Source: Comamonadaceae bacterium
GTDB taxonomy: Bacteria > Pseudomonadota > Gammaproteobacteria > Burkholderiales > Burkholderiaceae
Reading direction: 5' to 3'
Length of the DNA stretch: 46,624 bases
Assembly (NCBI GenBank): GCA_947374535.1
Contig: CANCCJ010000013.1
Span: 1-46,624 of the forward strand
Position numbers and translations under genes: made by a program. Every line of letters starts with the position of its first letter. The stretch's first letter is position 1. The notes beneath the pieces were generated by a model. That model was not told the DNA's origin and did not search any database. It was given only the letters and a program-made list of their open reading frames with translations. Shown here one piece after another: positions 26,360 to 34,175 of this stretch.

Positions 26360-28102
26360 TCAAGAGTTCTTAGTAAGAATGTCGGCCATACGTTCGCCAA
26401 TCAATGCACAGGTAGCCATAGTTGCAACAGAAGCGATCCTCGGCATGATTGAGCTATCAGCAATACGAAGACCTTGAATTCCGTTCACACGCAAGTTCGA
26501 ATCAACTACGGCCTCACTGTCATTACCCATTCGACAGGCACCTGCTTGATGGAAATACGTTGTTGCGCCATTTCGAACGAAATCTTCCATCGCCTTGCCA
26601 GTCAACTTTTTACCTGGAGCAACTTCACGCTTCACAAAGTCTTTCATAGCTGCGGAATTGCCGATTTCACGACTGACTTCAATACCGTAGGCAAGTGCTT
26701 TGACGTCGTCGGGATGGCTAAGGAAACGTGCATCAACAATGGGACGATCTTTTGCATCTGATGAGCGCAAACGGATCTCACCACGACTCTTTGGTGCAAC
26801 TAGACCTGCACAGATCGCCCAGCTTGTTCCAGGAGGGGCATATTGTTTTCCGACAACATCACTGGCGTATGGCAATTCAATCTGCACCAAGTTCACATCA
26901 GGTGAAGCGAGACCGGCGCGGCTCTTCAAGAACCCTGCAGCGTTCGCGGCGCTATTGCGATGTGGAACGTGTTCTTTTGGTTCCCAGATACATCCACCGT
27001 GCAATATGTGATCTTGAAAATTCTTACCAACTTCTTTTGAATGAACGACAGTTTTGATTCCGTGCTCCTTCAACTGCTTTTCATCCCCAATACCACTAAG
27101 CATCAAAAGCTTAGGTGTATTGATACCGCCTGCACTGACGATCACTTCTGTATTTGCACCAATCATGCTCTGCACGCCTGCACGCGTTATGCGAACACCT
27201 GTTACCTTAGTTCCACTCAACTCCAAACGATCAACGTGAGTGTTTACAACCACAGTCACATTTGGATTCGCAAGCACTGGATACAGATATGAACGAGCCA
27301 TGCTTTGACGACGACCGTCACGAATGATTTGGTTCATCAATGCAAAACCAATTCCACCCTCTTCACGCTTGCCGTTTTGGTCATCAAACACGGGGTATCC
27401 AAGAGATTTGGCAGCCGACAACATGGCTGGGGCAGCAGGATGGGGATTAAATGCTGGCTGACACCAGACTGGGCCGTTCTTGCCGCGATAGCGCTCACTT
27501 GGAGCACCTTGCCAGCTTTCCATACGACGATAAATTTCAAGACCAGATTCGTAGCCCCAAGCCTTATCGCCACTGGCCTTAGCCCAGAATTCCAAATCCT
27601 CCTTGAAAGGACGAGCCCAGATTGTTGCGTTGATACTGCTACCCCCGCCTACGACCTTACCCATGTGCTCAGGAATAGCGCGGTTGTTCGTACTCGCCGA
27701 TGCAATTGCGACATCACCCCAATCACGCTCTGACCCAAGGTTTGTAAACCAAACACTTGGGTCCATCACTGATGGTGCAGTATCCCAATCACCAGCTTCA
27801 ATCATCAAAATCGATGCATTCTTTCGTAATGCCAAACGACCAACCAAGGCGCAAGCAGCAGAGCCCGTTCCAACTACAACATAGTCATAAGAAGCTTTTA
27901 GATTTTTTGTACGTTCATTTTGATTGGCACGCATGGCATCTAGTTCATCGGCTAGCGCAGATAACCCCATAGTTGCCATACCGGTAGCGGCTGCTGCACG
28001 AATAAAACTTCTTCGATCAAAACGACCTGCTATCAATCGTCGTTCTAAATTTTCAAGTAATGAATCTTGGGCTGCTGAATTTGTCTCAATGTGATATTTC
28101 AT
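26360..28102 (-). CDS. GMC-family FAD alcohol oxidoreductase with Tat signal
   Basis: 580 residues. An N-terminal twin-arginine segment FDRRSFIRAAAATG (Arg30, Arg31) followed by a hydrophobic stretch and ALADEL suggests Tat export. The FAD fold begins YDYVVVGTGSAACALVGRL (73-91), then GKVVGGGSSINATIWARP and the C-terminal FHQAGACRMG and GLRIADSSIMPRI. Where most homologues have GNTMAP, this protein has VATMAT, so the second active-site residue (Asn/His) appears to be Ala. It is 58 bp before the aldehyde dehydrogenase. Likely oxidises an aromatic alcohol such as salicyl alcohol to the aldehyde in the periplasm; substrate is inferred. Confidence 0.85.
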   Translation of the reverse strand: MKYHIETNSAAQDSLLENLERRLIAGRFDRRSFIRAAAATGMATMGLSALADELDAMRANQNERTKNLKASYDYVVVGTGSAACALVGRLALRKNASILMIEAGDWDTAPSVMDPSVWFTNLGSERDWGDVAIASASTNNRAIPEHMGKVVGGGSSINATIWARPFKEDLEFWAKASGDKAWGYESGLEIYRRMESWQGAPSERYRGKNGPVWCQPAFNPHPAAPAMLSAAKSLGYPVFDDQNGKREEGGIGFALMNQIIRDGRRQSMARSYLYPVLANPNVTVVVNTHVDRLELSGTKVTGVRITRAGVQSMIGANTEVIVSAGGINTPKLLMLSGIGDEKQLKEHGIKTVVHSKEVGKNFQDHILHGGCIWEPKEHVPHRNSAANAAGFLKSRAGLASPDVNLVQIELPYASDVVGKQYAPPGTSWAICAGLVAPKSRGEIRLRSSDAKDRPIVDARFLSHPDDVKALAYGIEVSREIGNSAAMKDFVKREVAPGKKLTGKAMEDFVRNGATTYFHQAGACRMGNDSEAVVDSNLRVNGIQGLRIADSSIMPRIASVATMATCALIGERMADILTKNS

Positions 28103-28205
28103 TTTCTCAATCCCGTTGTGGTTGAAGGTTCTGTCTCTTGTTTAGCGACCGCTTGAACAAGTTACGAAACGAACTTTATGTGTCCTGTCAACCAACAAAA
28201 ACATC

Positions 28206-28247
28206 GGGAATTCCCTTGCCATTTTTTGTTCTATTTCGGAACAAAAA
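28206..28247 (-). promoter_or_regulatory. Dyad and possible promoter upstream of the GMC operon
   Basis: A perfect inverted repeat TTTTTGTTC-N7-GAACAAAAA (28223-28231 with 28239-28247) lies about 120 bp upstream of the GMC start. On the minus strand it is followed at 28221-28206 by TGGCAAGGGAATTCCC, resembling a sigma-54 -24/-12 element except TTCC for TTGC. The dyad is a candidate site for the regulator encoded just upstream. The sigma-54 reading is weak. Confidence 0.4.
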
Positions 28248-28283
28248 TAAGAATGAAAGAAATTAAAGCAGGATGAAACGATC

Positions 28284-28315
28284 AAAAAAAAGCCTCACAG
28301 AATCTTCTGCGAGGC
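28284..28315 (-). terminator. Terminator after the GAF/Fis regulator gene
   Basis: Minus strand GCCTCGCAGAA pairs with TTCTGTGAGGC (one G-U) and is followed by eight T. It separates the regulator transcript from the GMC operon. Confidence 0.85.
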
Positions 28316-28341
28316 CTACCGCGATTAAATTAGTCGCTACG

Positions 28342-29562
28342 TCAACTGTTGGATTTCCAAGCAGAAATATCGATTGATAGCTCTTGTATACGCCGATAAA
28401 TCAACCCCCTTGACACCTTCAATCTCTTAGCAACTTTTGAGATATTTCCTTTGTATTCAAGCAAATATTTTTTGATCAGTTCTGCATCTGAATCGCGGAA
28501 ACTTTCTAGCTCACGACTACTCTCGTTATCAAAAACCTCTCGACATAAAACAGCAGCATTTGGCAAATCATCAATAACATCCTTGAGCCTACTATCTTCG
28601 ACCTCAAATTTTTTGTGCAGTGATTTTTCAGAGGCTAATGAATCACAAAAATTAGCACACATGTACACCGAAAACCCGTTCACTAAACGCTGTAAGACTG
28701 AATCTTTTCCAATCATTCCGAGTAGGTCAGTAAAGTTCAAGTCGAAAATTTCATCGACTTTTATTTTTGTTGAACTACATTCGAATGGAATTTTCAAAAG
28801 GTTGTTTGCAACGGAATTGACCCATTGAACATAACCATCTTGGTCAACTCCCATGATGCCAACCATTGGAGAATTCAGCAGACCATGAAGGAACTGAAAT
28901 TTGAGGAGAATCGTGTCTCTAGCCTGAGAAACAAGTAAACGATTTTCGATAGAGGAAGCATATGCACCAACCACCGATGCAGGATCAAACGAGAACGGTG
29001 CTTTCTCACTTGAAATATCTAGTATTCCAGCAAGTTTTCCGTCTATACCCCGAATGGGAGCTGCAACACAAAACATTTCTTTGACGCTGTCAAAGTAATG
29101 CTCTGCCCCAAGCACACATGCTTGCATGCCAGTACGTGCAACCAGTCCCGGCGCTGTAGTTCCCACAAAATCCTCAGCAAGGCTGATGCCAACTCGATGA
29201 GCCACAGGAATAATTTTTTGGTCAGTTTTACTGGAGGGTGTGAGACCGATCAGAACCCCTGTGGGATCTGTAAGCACAACAGAACAACTGGATGAACTGG
29301 TGACAGGCAATAAATTAACCTGCTCAAGCAACCAAGCTTCGTGTAACGCCCGATTCTTTTGAATCGACAACTGACTTCGACTTGCTGATACAGGTTGAAA
29401 CTCAACACGGCTGCTGGGCAACGCACCAGTACGATAGCAGCGCATCCATGATTGAAAAATCTGCTCTGATACCGTGCCCGTAGGAAGTACTCCTTCTTCG
29501 AAGTATTTCGACTTTGCCAGAGCGACTCTATCGTTGCGCGAGTTTGAGAATAACGATAGCAA
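28342..29562 (-). CDS. GAF-PAS-Fis regulator related to AcoR, lacking the AAA+ domain
   Basis: 406 residues. The N-terminal SEQIFQSWMRC and a GAF region (about 75-215, with GISLAEDFVGTTAPGLVART and HYFDSVKEMFCVAAPIRG) are like AcoR-type activators of sigma-54 promoters. A PAS-like part follows (about 225-270, NSPMVGIMGVDQDGYVQWVN). Then, where a 230-residue AAA+ ATPase with GAFTGA should be, there is only about 90 residues before a Fis-type HTH (NISKVAKRLKVSRGLIYRRI). So it cannot remodel sigma-54. The only upstream start before a stop codon is TTG at 29562 with GGGGG before it. Probably controls the GMC operon downstream, using an aromatic effector. Confidence 0.85.
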   Translation of the reverse strand: MLSLFSNSRNDRVALAKSKYFEEGVLPTGTVSEQIFQSWMRCYRTGALPSSRVEFQPVSASRSQLSIQKNRALHEAWLLEQVNLLPVTSSSSCSVVLTDPTGVLIGLTPSSKTDQKIIPVAHRVGISLAEDFVGTTAPGLVARTGMQACVLGAEHYFDSVKEMFCVAAPIRGIDGKLAGILDISSEKAPFSFDPASVVGAYASSIENRLLVSQARDTILLKFQFLHGLLNSPMVGIMGVDQDGYVQWVNSVANNLLKIPFECSSTKIKVDEIFDLNFTDLLGMIGKDSVLQRLVNGFSVYMCANFCDSLASEKSLHKKFEVEDSRLKDVIDDLPNAAVLCREVFDNESSRELESFRDSDAELIKKYLLEYKGNISKVAKRLKVSRGLIYRRIQELSIDISAWKSNS

Positions 29563-29654
29563 TTCATACCCCCAGTGCGTCTAAATGCACGTGAAATTAG
29601 TTTCGATAGAAGGAATTTACTATCTAGCCTAATTGCACGCGCTAACGTATTTCA

Positions 29655-30293
29655 TTAAGTAGCGTCAGGTTGCTGCATTGGAGCTGCATTTTTAAATGCA
29701 TCGAGTTGCATACACGCAGCCTCCACAGCAGCGATCAGCGGCCATTGCGTCAAGTCCACTTTAAAACGGCGTGCACTTTCAACCTGTGGTACCAAGTACA
29801 CATCTGCCAAAGTAGGTGTATCGCCGTAGCTAAAGGCTCCCCGTTTTTTATCTGCAGCAAGAATTGCTTCGTAGGCATTGAAGCCATCTTTAATCCACGT
29901 GGCACACCATGCGTTAACCGCATCTTCATCGGCGCCTAACTCGTTGCGCAAATACTGCAAGATGCGTCGGTTGTTGATGGGGTGTATGTCGCAGCCAACT
30001 AAAGCAGCCAGGGCACGAACGTGTACACGACCGCTTGCGTTGGCAGGTAGAAGCGCAGGCGTTGGATAAGCCTCTTCCAACCACTCGATGATGGCGGGTG
30101 ACTGGATCAACACCTGATCACCGGTATCAAGCGCGGGCACAAATCCTTGGGGGTGAATGGCTTTGAAGGTCTCTTTCAAGTGCTCTTCGGTTCGCATATC
30201 CACAGCAACGTAATCGGTGACGATACCTTTGAGGTTCAAAGCAATTCGCAAACGATGCGATGTACCGCTACGAAAAAAACTATAAAGTTTCAT
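29655..30293 (-). CDS. nagL: Maleylpyruvate isomerase (glutathione-dependent)
   Basis: Isomerises maleylpyruvate, the gentisate cleavage product, to fumarylpyruvate with glutathione. 212 residues of the zeta glutathione-transferase family: MKLYSFFRSGTSHRLRIALN, then QSPAIIEWLEEAYP (glutathione binding) and a helical C-terminal domain. Length equals NagL of Ralstonia. The start at 30293 is 4 bp after the nagK stop. Maleylacetoacetate isomerase of tyrosine breakdown is a near relative, but the gentisate operon decides. Last gene of the salicylate operon. Confidence 0.92.
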   Translation of the reverse strand: MKLYSFFRSGTSHRLRIALNLKGIVTDYVAVDMRTEEHLKETFKAIHPQGFVPALDTGDQVLIQSPAIIEWLEEAYPTPALLPANASGRVHVRALAALVGCDIHPINNRRILQYLRNELGADEDAVNAWCATWIKDGFNAYEAILAADKKRGAFSYGDTPTLADVYLVPQVESARRFKVDLTQWPLIAAVEAACMQLDAFKNAAPMQQPDAT

Positions 30294-30297
30294 GGCC

Positions 30298-30999
30298 TTA
30301 TTCCGCAGCACCAATACTCAATGCCACTTCGGCCACACCTGCCACACGACCTGTGATCTTGTCACCAGGTACCACAGCACCTACACCTTCAGGGGTACCT
30401 GTGTAAATCAAGTCACCTGGTTGCAAATGGTAGAACAATGACAAATCAGCAATGATTTCACGTACATCCCAAATCAGCTTATTCACATCAGAAGACTGTT
30501 TGGTTTCACCATTCACCTCTAGTGCAATCGACCCGTGATCTATGATTTGACCTTCCATTGGGACGATTTCGGTACACACAGATGAATGCTCGACGTCTTT
30601 ACCTAAGTCCCATGGACGGCCTTTGTCACGAGCCAGCAGCTGCAAATCACGACGGGTCATATCTAAGCCAGCAGCGTAGCCATAAATCACTTCATGCGCT
30701 TTGTCATGACTGACACGGAAACCAGACTTGCCGATAGCGACGACCATCTCCATTTCAAAGTGGTAGTTTTGAGTCTCGGGTGGGTAGGTCACGGTTGACC
30801 CACTAGCCAGCAAGGTTTGTGGCGCTTTGGTGAAGTAAAAGGGACGTTCAACACTTTTATCCACTGGCTTGCCCATTTCCACAGCATGGGCGTGATAGTT
30901 ACGCCCCACAAAGAACAAGCGGTTAATTGGGAATCGCTCGGTCTTGCCTTGAATAGCAAGTGATTGAACGACAGGAGGTGCGAAAAGATATGAAGTCAT
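30298..30999 (-). CDS. nagK: Fumarylpyruvate hydrolase
   Basis: Splits fumarylpyruvate into fumarate and pyruvate. 233 residues of the fumarylacetoacetate hydrolase family with metal ligands Glu82 and Glu84 (HFEMEMVVAIG) and Asp113 (GLDMTRRDLQ); FFVGRNYHAHAVEMG and YTGTPEGVGAVVPGD are canonical. It lies 27 bp after gentisate dioxygenase. Length and order match the nag gentisate genes. Confidence 0.94.
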   Translation of the reverse strand: MTSYLFAPPVVQSLAIQGKTERFPINRLFFVGRNYHAHAVEMGKPVDKSVERPFYFTKAPQTLLASGSTVTYPPETQNYHFEMEMVVAIGKSGFRVSHDKAHEVIYGYAAGLDMTRRDLQLLARDKGRPWDLGKDVEHSSVCTEIVPMEGQIIDHGSIALEVNGETKQSSDVNKLIWDVREIIADLSLFYHLQPGDLIYTGTPEGVGAVVPGDKITGRVAGVAEVALSIGAAE

Positions 31000-31026
31000 T
31001 GTTTTTCCAGATGATGAAGTAAATGG

Positions 31027-32067
31027 TTACCCACGGTTCTCAAACACACCAAGTTTTCGGTGCAGCGGAGATTCGTCGGCGATAAAGATGAAAGTAGGTT
31101 TCTTGACATCCAGGTTTTTAAGCGTGACTGCTTCGTAACCAGGAGCACAGCAAGTGTCAGCTTCAGCCAAGCTGAAGGTTGAATCAACGATCTTGGCTTC
31201 TACTGCGCCTTCGATGACATGAAATACCTGAGCGGGAGAGCGTGCAGGCAAACGCAAGGTTTGGCCGGGTCGTAACATCAATGCGTAAAAGCCTAATATG
31301 TTTTCTGCGTCATTTCCGGTTTCAGGATTGACGTAAGTGACTTGAATTGATTCCTGTGTAGGATGGTCATGAGCCATCGACTCCAAGGCTGTCTTCGCGT
31401 CTGTCCATGCATAGCGCAGCATGGGGTAGGCCTTCTTGCTACGTTCAAACACATGCGTGGGCACCACACCGCCACGCGCATATTGTTTATCACCAAGACC
31501 TGGCACTACGGTTTGACGATCCCCATTGATGTGATAGCTGGCTTCCATGTAATAGACCAAAGGCAAGTCGAGCACATCGAGCCAAATGACAGGTTCTGTG
31601 CCATCGTGACCATGCTCATGCCACAAGCCAGTAGGCGTCAGGATCAAATCACCACGACTCATGGGGCACTTCTCGCCATCCACTGTGGTGTATGCACCCT
31701 CGCCTTCCACAATCATGCGTACGGCATTTGGGGTGTGACGATGGCTAGGCGCCCATTCACCCGGCATCAATAGTTGCATACCCAAATACATTGCAGCACT
31801 TGCTTGCATTTTTTCTAAACCGTGACCGGGGTTGGCCAATACCAACACACGACGCTCAGCTTTTTCAATTGGCGTGAGTTCGCCCGCTTTCAACAAGAGT
31901 GGCTTGATAGTTTTATAGGGCCAGTGAGTTGGTTTGGTTTGCCGAGTTGGAATCTTGGGCGGCAATACACCGCGTAAGCTCGGCCACAGAGGGACAAGAT
32001 TTAAGTCGCGCAACTCTTGCACATACTCTTTGGGTAGGTCCTCGATACGACCAAGTTCATGAGACAT
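31027..32067 (-). CDS. nagI: Gentisate 1,2-dioxygenase
   Basis: Fe(II) bicupin enzyme that opens gentisate with O2 to maleylpyruvate. 346 residues from the ATG at 32067 with AAAGGA upstream; a start seven codons earlier has no such site. Iron ligands His109 and His111 (SHRHTPNAVR) and His150 (GLWHEHGHDG) keep the spacing of known gentisate dioxygenases. A second, metal-free cupin occupies the C-terminal third. It is 17 bp after the hemerythrin gene and is followed by nagK and nagL. Salicylate or 1-hydroxy-2-naphthoate dioxygenases are relatives; gentisate is the likely substrate given the 5-hydroxylase. Confidence 0.95.
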   Translation of the reverse strand: MSHELGRIEDLPKEYVQELRDLNLVPLWPSLRGVLPPKIPTRQTKPTHWPYKTIKPLLLKAGELTPIEKAERRVLVLANPGHGLEKMQASAAMYLGMQLLMPGEWAPSHRHTPNAVRMIVEGEGAYTTVDGEKCPMSRGDLILTPTGLWHEHGHDGTEPVIWLDVLDLPLVYYMEASYHINGDRQTVVPGLGDKQYARGGVVPTHVFERSKKAYPMLRYAWTDAKTALESMAHDHPTQESIQVTYVNPETGNDAENILGFYALMLRPGQTLRLPARSPAQVFHVIEGAVEAKIVDSTFSLAEADTCCAPGYEAVTLKNLDVKKPTFIFIADESPLHRKLGVFENRG

Positions 32068-32084
32068 TCGTGATCCTTTCAAGC

Positions 32085-32672
32085 TCAATTGCCTAAACCT
32101 AGTGGGGCTGGCGTTTTATTCAAAATTTCTCGGAACAGGTCAGAAAAATGACTGCTATCTGCATGGCCTGACAACGGATCTGTGTTTTCACTGAATGCAT
32201 CAGCAATCTGATCCCAATCAGCATCCGTGAGATGTGTTTCCGCCAAAGAAAAGAACTCGTGCTCTTCAGCTTTTAAATGTTTCCATGTGTAATCAGCGTA
32301 GGCATGAACTTCTTTCACAAGCGCTTGTAAGCTGTCTGGTATACCGGCTTCATAGTTACCCAAGCAGCGGCAAATACTTCCGAGTAAAGTTGGCTCTAAG
32401 TCATGCTGAACTAGCAACTCGTTGATCAAGTCATTGGCGTGCGACGTGCGCTCTTTTACAAGCCTAAATAGCCAATCATTTTCTTTAGGGTGATGAAATT
32501 GATTTGGGAAGGAATCAATGTAGTGAATCATTAACCAAAACAGTGGAAAGTTCATCGCCATCCTGCCAGCACTCACTTCAACAACTATCTCTTTCAAGTT
32601 GTTAATTACCGCAGCCAGCGTTCTGTGCTCTGCACGAATTTTGTTCAAGGCAATATCTTTTGAACTAGTCAT
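32085..32672 (-). CDS. Hemerythrin-like (HHE) domain protein
   Basis: 195 residues, no signal peptide, all-helical. A diiron hemerythrin site is suggested by His16, His60/His61-x-x-Glu64 (HHPKE), His79, His132 and Glu136/His138 (KAEEHEF). Hemerythrin-like proteins bind O2, sense redox state or NO, or hold iron. Inside the operon, between livF (34 bp) and gentisate dioxygenase (17 bp), it may deliver or protect iron or oxygen for NagI. That role is inferred and I know of no described hemerythrin in a gentisate operon. Confidence 0.8.
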   Translation of the reverse strand: MTSSKDIALNKIRAEHRTLAAVINNLKEIVVEVSAGRMAMNFPLFWLMIHYIDSFPNQFHHPKENDWLFRLVKERTSHANDLINELLVQHDLEPTLLGSICRCLGNYEAGIPDSLQALVKEVHAYADYTWKHLKAEEHEFFSLAETHLTDADWDQIADAFSENTDPLSGHADSSHFSDLFREILNKTPAPLGLGN

Positions 32673-32706
32673 TTTTATCCTCTAATTTCTGACTCTGATC
32701 AATCGA

Positions 32707-33423
32707 TCAAACACCTAAATACTCATGAACAATTCGCGCATCGGCCTTCAACTCATTTGAGTTGCCAGACCACACCACTTTCCCCTTTTCCATGACGAAA
32801 TGCCGATCCGCAAGGTCTAGTAAGGGGCCTAAGTTCTTGTCGATTACGATTAGCGAGAGTCCTTCTGCTTTGAGTTCGCTTAACGCGTTCCAAATTTCAG
32901 TACGAATTAAAGGGGCCAACCCCTCTGTAGCCTCATCCAAAACCATGAGATTTGGATTGGTCATCAAGGCACGTCCAATAGCCAGCATTTGTTGCTCACC
33001 ACCTGACAACTGAGACCCTAGATTTTTCTGACGTTCACGCAAGCGTGGGAAAAATTGATACACCCGATCAAGCGTCCAAGGCTTGAGTTGACTGTCCTTG
33101 TTGTCTCGCGCCGTGGCAATCAGGTTCTCCTCTACCGTCAAATTTGGAAATACTTGACGACCTTCTGGAACCAAACCCAAGCCCTTTCTCGCGATCTGGA
33201 ATGATGGCAAGTTATCCACGCGTTGGTTTTGAAATTCGATAAGACCACTGGAAGATTGAAGCAACCCAAACAAGCACTTGATCGTCGTTGAGCGCCCCAT
33301 ACCATTGCGGCCAAGGAGTGTGACGACTTCCCCCTTCGAGACAGATATGTCCACACCAAATAGAACCTGCGCACGCCCATAGCTCGCGTGCAAATTCGAA
33401 ACTTTTAACAACTTTTGTGTCAT
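32707..33423 (-). CDS. livF: LIV-type ABC ATPase (LivF) with altered Walker A
   Basis: 238 residues. The Walker A reads GRNGMGRSTT, with Arg44 where Lys is nearly invariant; the codon is CGC. Signature QLSGGEQQMLAIGRAL and Walker B LMVLDEATEGLAP are intact. The Lys-to-Arg change normally impairs ATP hydrolysis, so this subunit may be a regulatory, non-hydrolysing half next to LivG, or the transporter may be weak. It starts in an ATGA overlap with livG. Everything else is like an ordinary LivF. Confidence 0.9.
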   Translation of the reverse strand: MTQKLLKVSNLHASYGRAQVLFGVDISVSKGEVVTLLGRNGMGRSTTIKCLFGLLQSSSGLIEFQNQRVDNLPSFQIARKGLGLVPEGRQVFPNLTVEENLIATARDNKDSQLKPWTLDRVYQFFPRLRERQKNLGSQLSGGEQQMLAIGRALMTNPNLMVLDEATEGLAPLIRTEIWNALSELKAEGLSLIVIDKNLGPLLDLADRHFVMEKGKVVWSGNSNELKADARIVHEYLGV

Positions 33424-34175
33424 GCGCTAATCTCCTCATCACCAAGATAAACAGAGCGCACTTCTTCATTGCCACGAATTTCTTCTGGCGATCCTGTCAT
33501 CAGGATGCGTCCATAAACTAAGACACTGATTCGGTCAGCTAACGCAAAAACAGCATTCATGTCATGCTCAACCAGGAGAATGGTGTATTTGCGTTTGAGC
33601 GACTGCAGCAACTCCACAACAGCAGCCGACTCTTGAACACTCATACCGGCCATGGGCTCATCAAGTAGTAAAAACTTGGGCCTAGCCGCCAAAGCCATTG
33701 CCAATTCCAATTGACGACGTTCACCGTAACCAAGCTCGGAGGCTTTCACATGCGCTCTCTGCTTTAGCCCTGCAGCAAGAATGCCCTCATCTGCAGCTAG
33801 AACCGCGTCTGCGTCATCTAACAACGCTTTCCAAAATCCAAATGCATGCTTTTTCGCACCCAAGGCAGAAAGCGTAGCGTTTTCACGAACTGTGAAGTCA
33901 TCAAAAACTGATGTGATTTGATATGAACGAAGTAGGCCCTGTCTTGCGCGCGAATGTATTCCTAAGGACGTGACATCTTGTCCATCAAAAAAGACTTGCC
34001 CCCTGTCTGACTTCAATTCACCAGACAACTGGTTGATTAGTGTCGTCTTGCCAGCGCCGTTTGGGCCAATGATTGCGTGCAATTCACCTTGCTGGATATC
34101 AAGTGAGACTTGATCTGTGACCAACAGTGCACCGTAGTGTTTTGTGATGGCTGTGGTTTTTAACAAGCTACTCAT
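33420..34175 (-). CDS. livG: LIV-type ABC ATPase (LivG)
   Basis: 251 residues. Walker A GPNGAGKTTL, signature LGYGERRQLELAMA, Walker B FLLLDEPMAGM and H-loop LLVEHDMNAVF are intact. Couples ATP to the salicylate-operon importer. Overlaps livM by four bases at its start and livF by four at its end. Confidence 0.94.
   Translation of the reverse strand: MSSLLKTTAITKHYGALLVTDQVSLDIQQGELHAIIGPNGAGKTTLINQLSGELKSDRGQVFFDGQDVTSLGIHSRARQGLLRSYQITSVFDDFTVRENATLSALGAKKHAFGFWKALLDDADAVLAADEGILAAGLKQRAHVKASELGYGERRQLELAMALAARPKFLLLDEPMAGMSVQESAAVVELLQSLKRKYTILLVEHDMNAVFALADRISVLVYGRILMTGSPEEIRGNEEVRSVYLGDEEISA

Noticed and set aside
28206..28221. True sigma-54 promoter before the GMC operon
   Set aside because: The -12 element is TTCC rather than TTGC and the neighbouring regulator lacks the AAA+ domain needed for sigma-54; kept only as a weak remark.
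29655..30293. Maleylacetoacetate isomerase of tyrosine/homogentisate breakdown
   Set aside because: No homogentisate genes are near, and gentisate dioxygenase and fumarylpyruvate hydrolase are directly upstream.
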